DNA of 64,000 bases from Pempheris klunzingeri. Its lineage: Eukaryota > Chordata > Actinopteri > Acropomatiformes > Pempheridae. The first letter of the stretch is position 1; each line of letters opens with the position of its first letter. Below the pieces are notes generated by a model. It saw only the letters and a program-made list of their open reading frames with translations. It did not search any database and was not told the origin of the DNA. Below are positions 1 through 9,900 of this stretch, piece after piece. The DNA is taken from contig NC_092031.1 of NCBI RefSeq assembly GCF_042242105.1, positions 20,076,162-20,140,161 of the forward strand. The letters run 5' to 3'. A program made the position numbers and the translations under genes.

Positions 1-38
1 CTTTAGTGTTTAGATCTCAGTCCAAGCAGAATCCCAAC

Positions 39-952
39 CTCAAACCCGTAGATGTCCACTATGCCCACAGTGCTGTCCATCTCTGTGGGACTCAGCCAGT
101 CATTGATCTGCTCCAGCAACCAATCAAACAAGACTGAATATAAGGCTTTGGCAATGGCATCTCTGCAAGAGAGGACACAGAGGGGAGGGGGGGATGTGTA
201 TCTGTCAATATTATAACAATTTTGAGGGCACTCCACTAATTTCACTGTGACTTTGACCAGTCCCCTACTTTATCTAAGCACTGCACCAATTAGCTGGTGT
301 ACCCATTAATACTATCTTTTTTTTTCTTGTATGGTGACAAATTAATAATCAATAATCATGAACTGTAGGTACTAACCAAATGAATGAAAAATGCAGCAAC
401 TATACAAGTGGCATCTAGAAAGGAACTCACAGTAGAACCACTGCTACTTTGGCTTGAAAAGAACCCGTTGAGGATACATGGCCTTGGAATTGGAAGAAAA
501 TGAATTTATGGGTGGATGGGCAAATGCCAAGAAACATTTCTCCAAGTGATAACTTACGTTCTTGGTTAAGAGTCTTGTCTGCTATGTGTGATGTGCTTAC
601 ATCCAGCCTACATCAACATTTGAGGAAATTTCCTTACCTGGATTCTATGGCACTTTCCACAGACAGAGGGCAGTAGATCCTGTCATAGGTTGTCTCCTGC
701 AGACAGGACAGCTAATCAGTTTGGACACATACAGAAATGAGGATGATGACTCAGCAAGAGGCATGACTGGTAAATGAGAGGCTACTGACTGTGACTCTGT
801 GAGTGATGACAGTCTGCAGGGCCTCAGAGGAAATCTGTAATAAGGAGCCAACCCTCCTGGCCTCAGCCTCACTGAAGATACGCGCCACCTCAAACGACTC
901 ACTCTGAGGCGAAAAAAAAAAAAGATTGATCTGCCTAATCCTCACTTTCGTC

Positions 953-990
<38 letters not shown>

Positions 991-3900
991 CTCATATGAG
1001 CTGAAGCACATGTTGCCAAGCTGTAGTATAGAGGAGAGGATGGCCCAGGTGGTAGAGATCTGGTCAGCATGCAGCCCGATGGTCTCAAAGCACTGAACCA
1101 ACAGCTGGAAGTCCTGCTTGTCCTGCTTCCCTTTCAATTCACAGGCCCCACCCTAGAGGTGGACAGCGACAACATAGATGAGTGATAAAGGGAAAACTTT
1201 ATCAAAAACCAGAGAATGAAAACACTTGTGCGTTCATTGACGTGTGACGTACTTGGTTTAGGTAGTAATAGGTCTCGGCTCCTTGCAGGTAGAGCTCCTG
1301 TTTGTCCCAGTCATTCATACCTGCCAGCAGCTCATAGAACACGTGGTAGTTCCTCTCCTCATTGGCCTACGAGTGACATGAGACAAGAACTAAACAGTGA
1401 CATCGACTGAGTCCATGACGTCTGATGATTTGTAATCACTGCCACGTCCAAATTGTAGTAGCAAAGAATAGAGAAATGAAGAATAAAGGTAACTTGATTT
1501 GAGACTAGATCACTGGTGACCTAAGTGGCACTAGAGGAAAAGTCAGAGGATCATCCAAGTAATTAAGATTCATCCTCTTGAATCCATGAATGATTGTTGA
1601 GCAGATGTTGATTAGATAATTGAAGATATTGACTTGTTGGTGGTACCAAGAATATCATCAGGATTAATTCTTTGGGGATCTTGAACATTTGTACCAAATT
1701 TCCTGGCAATCCCTCGAACAGCAGTCAATATATTTCATTTGAAACCAAAAAAGGAGGCCTCATGGTACAGAGATATGTTGTGTACGTAGATGTATAAATA
1801 AGCACGTGATGAGTAGCTGAATGTTGCTAATTCAGCCTCCTAAATGTTGCCCATTTTTGGTAGCCGGGACTGGGAGGGACATGCACAACTATCCACTGCG
1901 CTACCGGCCGGGTCAAGCAAACACATATATTATATTATTATTATTATTATATATCAGACAATTAGCCAATCACACAAAAATGTAGTGGCTGTCGTCCAGC
2001 AGTGATATGTGATGTGTTGTAATCTGTTTGAACCTGATGGCATTTGCTTCTACAGCAAATATAACATCATAGAATCCTTCATGAGCAGGCATACATAGTA
2101 CCTGCTTTGAGCACACAGCACACCTCACTCAATATTCTCACCTGAAAGACAACCCTGGACTTCTCAAGGAGATATTTAGACAACGAGGTCCCCACAACAA
2201 CCCCACTGTCAACCAAGATGAGAAACAAATAAAACAGCTGCAACCAATCCTGTCAGGGGGAGCAGCAAAGGAATATATGGTGAAAGATCAGTTATATTTC
2301 TACAGAGGGTACCATTAGGTGGACTCACCGAAGAATGTGGATGTGTAGGTACTTGCCAAAGCGGCTGGAGTTATCATTGAGGATGGTCTTGGCATTACCA
2401 AAACTCTCAAGGATGGGAAAAATCTCCATGGGCTGGTCAATGGGGGGAAAGAAAGATGCGAATTTAAGACAAAAATGGGTGGAAGACTGAAAAACATACC
2501 CGCCAACGTATTGCAGGAGTGCTAATGGTACATCAGTGAAGATATTCCGTTGTGTTATCCACAACCTAGTCTCATAGAAGCTTGTGAAATAGTCACAAAA
2601 TTTTATCTATGAATTTGCGTCTGTGGACACCAATTTTTCATTTTTTCGTGTCCCTGAGCACAAATTTAAAAATAATGTGTTTCTAAGGGATTGTCTTTTC
2701 GTGTTTGCATTACACCTTTTTGATGTCAGTAAGACTTCATGTTTTCCTGTCTTTGTTTTATCAGTCCACATCAGTCCTTGGCCTTCATGAGGCTCTGCTG
2801 CTGGTCAAAAACATGTCTTTGATCAATCAACAATCCAATTAATGCTATGACCATGTCATTTAATTTATTTCTCCTTCAATCCTGAAAAATCGTGTTTTTC
2901 GTCAGTTTATAATAGCGCAAGTAGCTTGATCGTTTCTGTGGAGGTGAACACGCTCTGCTTTTCCTCACTGTCGCAAAAACATGAAATATGGCTCAACAGT
3001 ATGGTGGACTATCATTAAGGCCATTACTTTGAATTATTTCCTCTTCAATTCTACATACATTTTTTTTTGTCTGTTTTTCGTAGCAGAAGCGGCGCCATTT
3101 TATCCATCTGCCAATCCAAAACCTCATTTTCTAGGCTACTAGTTTAAATATCTGGCATCCATCCATCCATCCATTATCTATACTGCTTATCCATCAGGAT
3201 CACGGGTGGTCTGGAGCCAAGGTACACCCTGGACTGAGCTCCGGTCAATCACAGGGCCAACACATAGAAACAGACAACCATACACACTCACACCTGCGGG
3301 CAATTTAGAGTCACCAGTTAACCTGCATGTCTTTGGACTGTGAGACAACCCACACAAGCATAGCAACATGCAAACTCCACACAGAAAGACTGTGGACCTG
3401 TGAGGTAAATGGTAAATAGTCTGTATTTGTATAGTACCTTTCTAGTCATTTCGACCACTCAAAGAGTGTTTACATCACATCCCTACTCTACCTCGAGCCA
3501 CTGCCCATAACCCCGCCCACAACAGTGGCAACAGTGCTAACCACTGCACCACTGTGCAGCCTCTGACATGAACCAACATATTTAATTTTTCTTGGCTGTG
3601 ATGCTGATTTGTATAAAATTGCATGTGTGCAGCTTTAAGGAATTGTAGTTTTTGACATTTTTGATAAGAGCTCTGATAACAGCTGGTCCCATGTGTGCAG
3701 CCCCTTATGATGCTGAATTCTAAGTGTTTAAACGTGCACTGAGGTCAAGCTTCAAAGGTTAGTATTGCACAGCACGACCCATGTAGAATCTTCATACTGA
3801 TCGATGTTACACTTTGAGACAACACTGTTCTAATTCTAAGTTTTAATTTCTTAATTTCATGGACACATGGCATCCCAGCCTAGTTTCAGAGAGCACTTGG

Positions 3901-6900
3901 AAGACCCACTTTCTAAAATCAAATAAACAAAGTAGACCAATATCAAAATTAAAATGAAAATTTTGGATTTATTTGCAGAGTGAAATAGTAGGCTGATGAA
4001 AATGAAGAAACTTGAAATAGGATATTGATCGTACAAAGGAAATATATTTGAAATATGTTGAGTTTGATGAAATCTATGAAAGTGCAGTGATTAAATGAGG
4101 GATGTGATGTGTAAAATCCAACTTGATAACCCCATCTGTGCTGTTGTAGACTTGAATTTGGTTCACATTTAAGTATGCTGCTGCTGTTGCAGTGCCTCTT
4201 TGTGGCTGCTTTTGATAATTTCCCTTTTTGGCCATTTGGTCATGTAACTTGCCATGTGATCAGGGAGTAAGTGCACTCCTGGAGAAGGGCTTGACTCTCT
4301 CCTTTTCCGGAGTTGCCCAGGGTGAGAGCTGCCGGGCGGATGTGGGGATACTCACGAGTCCCCGGCTGAGTGCCTGATTGTTGGAGTTCTCCCCGGTGAA
4401 CAAGAGGACCACCTCCATGCTCCACTAAGGGTTGCTGAGGGGAAGGCTCCTACTGTTGTGTGTGCGTATGCACCAAACAGCAGCTCAGAGTATCCGGCCT
4501 TCTTGGAGGCTCTGGATGGGATCCTGGAAGGGTTTCCATCTGGAGACTCCATAGTTCTACTGGAAGACTTTAACGTTCACGTGGGCAATGATGGAGAAAC
4601 CTGGAGGGGGATGACTGGGAGGAATGGCCTGCCTGATCTGAACCAGACGTAGTCCACCAATACGGTGGACTACTGTCCACAGACACAAATTTATAGAATA
4701 CATCTTGTGACTCTTTCACAAACTTCTGTGAGACTGGGTTATATCCACAGTGAATTACCTGTCGCAGGGAGTCGTTTCTGCCCTGATACAAAGAGCTGAG
4801 GTAGTGGACTATCAGCTTGGTAGCTTCAGTCTTCCCTGAACCACTCTGGCCACTACAGAAGACATAGACATGACCTGAAATATGACACAGCTTTTTAACA
4901 AATTATTTTTAGAACTATCTCCTACAGGAGTAAACCTGGAGGGGTTATGTGTTTGACTGTGTTTTTGTGTGTGTGTGCATCTGCCTGTCTGCTGTCTGTC
5001 AGCTAATCTCACAACCTAATATTTTTTATGCAGATGTACACCTTTACACCTGATGGTTGAGTTGATTCATGTGTTTTGAAAAACCTATGTTATTGACAGT
5101 TTTATACCATCATTGTCTGCTGACACCTCAATCCTCTACACCAGCAACAAGTGATCAACAACTACTTCAGTTTGAAATCACTGAGCCAAAGACATTCGGT
5201 TAGGCTAAAAACAAGCCTTATGTCTATTGAGGACACAGTTTGGCTTTTGTCCTGGCTCAAAAACTGACCTCCATAGAAAAGTTTGGTCTCGTTTTGAACT
5301 GAAGCACCTGCAGATTACAGCTGCACTCAAAATTATTCAACCCCCATTGTAAATTAGGTGTATTGGCAGAATTTGCAAACTTTCGCTCGTGTTCAATGAA
5401 CAACCCAAACAAGAACTATTAAAATAGCTCAACACAGCTAATATTACAGGTGGTTTCTCCAAATTCAAAACAATATGCCACTTTTGCAGTCTCAAGATGA
5501 TTCATCCCGCTGAATAGAACCCCTCATAAGAGCACTCATTTACAAAGCTCACCTGATGGAACCAATCAAGGGCTTCATTTGTTGCATCAGATGTGCTTGA
5601 GATAGAACACATTAAATACCTGGACTGGCTGGGGATTTGTTCACAGTGATGTTAGTTACATGTTAGAAACATGGGTAAGTCAAGAGAATTATCCAAAAAG
5701 TTAAGAGAGGAGATCACTGCCCTGCACAAACAAGGAAAATGATACAAAAAGACAGCAAAGGCACTGAATGTTCCCAGAGATACTGTTGGAAACATAGTTC
5801 ACAAGTTCAGAGCCAAAGGAACTCTGGCTGCACTACCTGGATGTGACAGAAAGAGGAAGATATCAACAGCTGCCACCAGATTTCTGAGGAGGCAGGAGGA
5901 CAAAAACCCTGGAGTGACTAAAAGACCTGCAGTAAGACTTGGTGGCAGCAGGCACTGAGGTTTCAGCTCCTACAGTAAGGAGCAGACTAAACACTGAAGG
6001 CCTCCATGACCAAACTCCTGGACGTACACCTCTACTGACCCAAAAGCACAAGACAAGTCGGCTCCTGTATCCTCAAAACCATATAAATAAGCCACAGAAG
6101 TTTGGGGATTCTGCTCTGTGGAGCAATGAAACAAAACTGGAACTTTTCAGGTCTATGGATCAGCAGTATGTCTAAAGGAGGAGGAAGAATGAGAATGATC
6201 TCAAGGTTCCCTCAAAGTCCACCAAGGCTGGGCTTCAGAAAAGATACTAGAGTGGAATCCCATAGAAAATAAGGTCAAATAAGGCTGAGATTCCTCAGGA
6301 ACGCTGTCAGAACCTGGTGTCTGGATATGAATCACGTTTGCAGCAGGTCATAACAACAAAGGGTGCTTTACTAAGTACTAAAGACGCTTGTTAAGAAGGG
6401 GTTGAATCATTTTGAGACTGCAGTGGTCATTAAAAGTGGCATATTGTGTAACTTTTGCTAATACACCTAATTACAACAATACACAACCTAGTGGGGGTAG
6501 GATATGTTATGTGATATGTTATGATCCACTAAAGTGACACTGATACCCCTCCATTGATAATTATTAATGTTATCTTTGCCATCTTGACTGTAAGGGAGCC
6601 AGTTTATATGTTGTGTTGCAATCTGTTCCCCCATCAGAAAGTGTTGGGTTTGTTGGACTTTGACGTTCTTGCACTTTGAGATTTGTACCTCCAAATGTAA
6701 AGTGCATTATATATAAAATGTATTATCATTATCATTATTATTATTATTGTTGGGTGGGTTTAGGTTTGGTTATGGTTAGGCATAGCAGAGATTTCACTTT
6801 ATTGAGCGCACTTTTCTAGTTTATCATGCCAACTATCAAAGAACAAGGGAGCAACTGGTTTCCTGTTGGCAACAAGAGAAATATCAAACAAAAGCAGCCC

Positions 6901-9900
6901 GATCATATAAAACATTTATGTGTATAGATTGTTGATGACAGAAAAAAAGCTCTCTTTTCAAAACCTGAGGCAGCAAAAATAAAATCCTGGATTTGCAAAA
7001 ACTACATTGAAATATACTACAGAATTGCTGAAATTGGTATTCAGTACCTTATGATGATGCACTGCTCCTGTGTGGAGGTTTGAGACTGACTGAAAGCGGC
7101 GTCAGCTATGGCGTACACATGGCTGAAGCAGGGAATAAAAAGCATAAGGGGGCAGATGTTCTGAAGGTGAGATACATGCTGCGAGTTGCATAATAAAAAG
7201 TACAGCAAGAGAAAGCAGAATAATGCACAGCAGCCTGACAAGTGTTGTTTGCTTACGGTGGGTTTCGCTGCTGCTCTTTGCCCTGGTATTTCTGTCTCAG
7301 CTCCTTTGTGTAGATGTTAAGGGGCTTGAAGGGGTTAATGGACAGCATCATGTTTCCAACATAAGTCTGGCAAAAAGAAAATGACAAAGGCATTAAGTGC
7401 AATAAATACACTGGGGTGGAAATACTGATAGCTGCATTAGTGCATTAAATCTTTAACTTTAAAACAGCTCGACTCAAAGTCTCCCTACCAGTGTTTTCTG
7501 GAGCTGTCATGCTGCCCAAGATAAGCAATGTAACCTTTATTTTGTAAAAAGTGGGAGTTCCCCTTGAAAGAGCAACTCAACAGCAGCTGACCTCTAGTGC
7601 AGTGATGTACAAGTGTACTCCAGGTGTGTGAGTACACTGTGACATCACTGGGATGTGGTTACAGGTGGAACAGAGCACACCTAACCACACAATCAGTGTT
7701 TCAGATTAGTGCATATTTACTCTTTAAGACTAGGGATTAATTAACCATTGTCTCTTTTTCCAAAACAAATTTACATTATTTTATGATCTTCATGTGAATT
7801 TATGTAAGATTATCATATTCTGCATTGATATATATATAATCAGAAAATTAACATTAAATTCAAGTTGCAGCATGGAATTATTTCATCCAGAACATGTTAT
7901 CTGCTTTACACTGGTCCAGATCATAGTTTGAGCTCACTTTAACTTACATAGATACAGTCACGATGGAACCTCTTCTTCAGATTCAGAAGCACAGAACTCT
8001 CGCACACCTCTCTAAGAGCATTAGACAGACAGGTTGAAATTGCATATTTATACACAGAAGTAGATACATTGTGTATGTGTGTGTGTGTGGAACTCACTCC
8101 AATTGGGACAGATCTTCCACCTCATCCACCTCTACAACTCTTTTGCTGCCTGGCATCACCACCTGAAAAAGGTAGAGCAATGAGCACACATAAGCACACA
8201 AGTCAAAATGAAAGAACTTGAACTTCAGACAACTTATCTTCTGTCTGCAGCCATTTTCTCGTCTGGCTGAATTAAATTAATTTTTCAAAAATAGAATGAG
8301 CCTTCACCACAGCTCTTTGTGGTTTACAGTGTGTTTTGTTTCTGCACTTCCCTGTTGCTAATGGTCCACTCCATTTATAACCTTTCTATAGCAGGTAACC
8401 AATCCACTTGCAGCAGTGCAGCAGTGTGATAACTGATATACTGCAATCTCATAGCAGCATGCTGCCATGTGTTGTATGCTCTATTGTATCTGCACAGACT
8501 GGCAAATAAATAAACCAACAGCAAGTCTTTTATGTCCTTTTGTCTTGGGTGTGCACCGGTATAAGTGACAAACAAGAACTGATATGCTAAAAACTCCAAA
8601 CTAATGTGATAAGACAAACATAGTTCCACTTTTCTCAGTCAGAGGTAATGTTTGTCTCAAATGTCCAAATGTGTCCAAATGTATACTAGACTAGCAAGAA
8701 TTTCTATGTGCTGTGAGCTCACTCAACATACTCAACCGGCCCAAAATGCATTGCGTCTCTTCAGACTAAAGCATGGCTTTTGAAAGGCACGACTGAATAA
8801 AGTAATATAGAATGATGGCAAGAAGTGATGCACAGATCATGTATGTATAAATCATAAATCACTACTGGAATGAATTATTTTCTCCAATTTAGATCTGCAC
8901 ATGTACATTTCCACCTCATCACTGTAGGCTATATTGCCTTTTATATTGAGCAGCATGAGCTTCTTTATTGCTGCTTGAATGTAGAAGTGATTAACTTGAA
9001 AGACTAAAGAGCCTTTTTCCACTAACTGCTAACATTTCCACACATGCAATAATGTCACTGCAGCAAAAATTGTGACACATTTTAGTAGTGTTGGGCCCTT
9101 AACCAAATTCGTGAGGACTACATGTTTCTCTGTCTTTTGAACAAAGGGCCCCCTCTCTGAACTCAGTTTCCCAGAGTCCTTTACTTTCACACATATGTGC
9201 TAAACGCACCCCTGGACCCAGATTTACAGCCTCCATTGGTTAATGTGTGATACATAACTCAACAACCTCAGGTCAACAAAACCGGAACTTCCCCACTGCT
9301 CTCCGATCTCTCATCTGGACTGTGGAGAGTACAGCTCTCCTCCCAGAGCTCTCTTACACTTCTGAGCCTGGTTCTGTTCCAGGTTTCTTCCTGTTAAAGG
9401 GGAGTTCTTCCTGCCACTGTGTCCTAATATAATATCTGATGCTACTCATGTGGGGATTCTTGAATCCTTAATGTTAAATTCCTGAATCGTTGGGTCTCTC
9501 TCTTATTAAAGAGTTTGGTCTAGACCTGCTCTTTATGGAAAGAGTCTTGAGATGATGCTGTTATGAATTGGCGCTACATAAAAAGATTGATTGGTTGAAC
9601 AATAGTACAAGTAAAAAGAAAAAGTATGTGATTGGGAACACATAAATTGTATCTAGTACCACTGGTTCTGCTTCTATTTTCCCTGTTCACCATCGTCTTT
9701 GGAGAAAAGTTCCTGGAACGATATTTTGCACTGCTTAGGAGCTGATACTCCTACCTGCAACTTAATAGGCCTCAACTGGTCAAACAACACCACAGCAAAG
9801 AAGACTACAACAGACACAACTGTGTAGTGGTTCAGGCTTTAAAGGGTTAAAGGTCGCAGGGCTGGAGTAATTTTTTTTTTCTTTCCCCGAGGCCAGAAGA

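Larger units (their letters stand above)
2560..4758. other. myo15b intron: repeats only
   Basis: This is the stretch between the P-loop exon (4852-4759) and the switch I exon (2432-2329). It holds a SINE-like copy (3150-3400), a dispersed repeat (3402-3560) and a LINE endonuclease fragment (4255-4652). I see no further myosin exon: the protein alignment runs directly from the P-loop exon (ending ...DSLRQ) to [10 protein letters not shown] across this intron. Confidence 0.7.
5000..7047. other. myo15b intron with transposon remnant
   Basis: This intron separates exon 7122-7048 from the P-loop exon 4852-4759. It is largely occupied by a Tc1-type remnant (5336-6490) and a LINE-like AT-rich tail (about 6640-6750, with TTATTATCATTATC microsatellite). 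No further coding exon is recognised. Confidence 0.65.
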
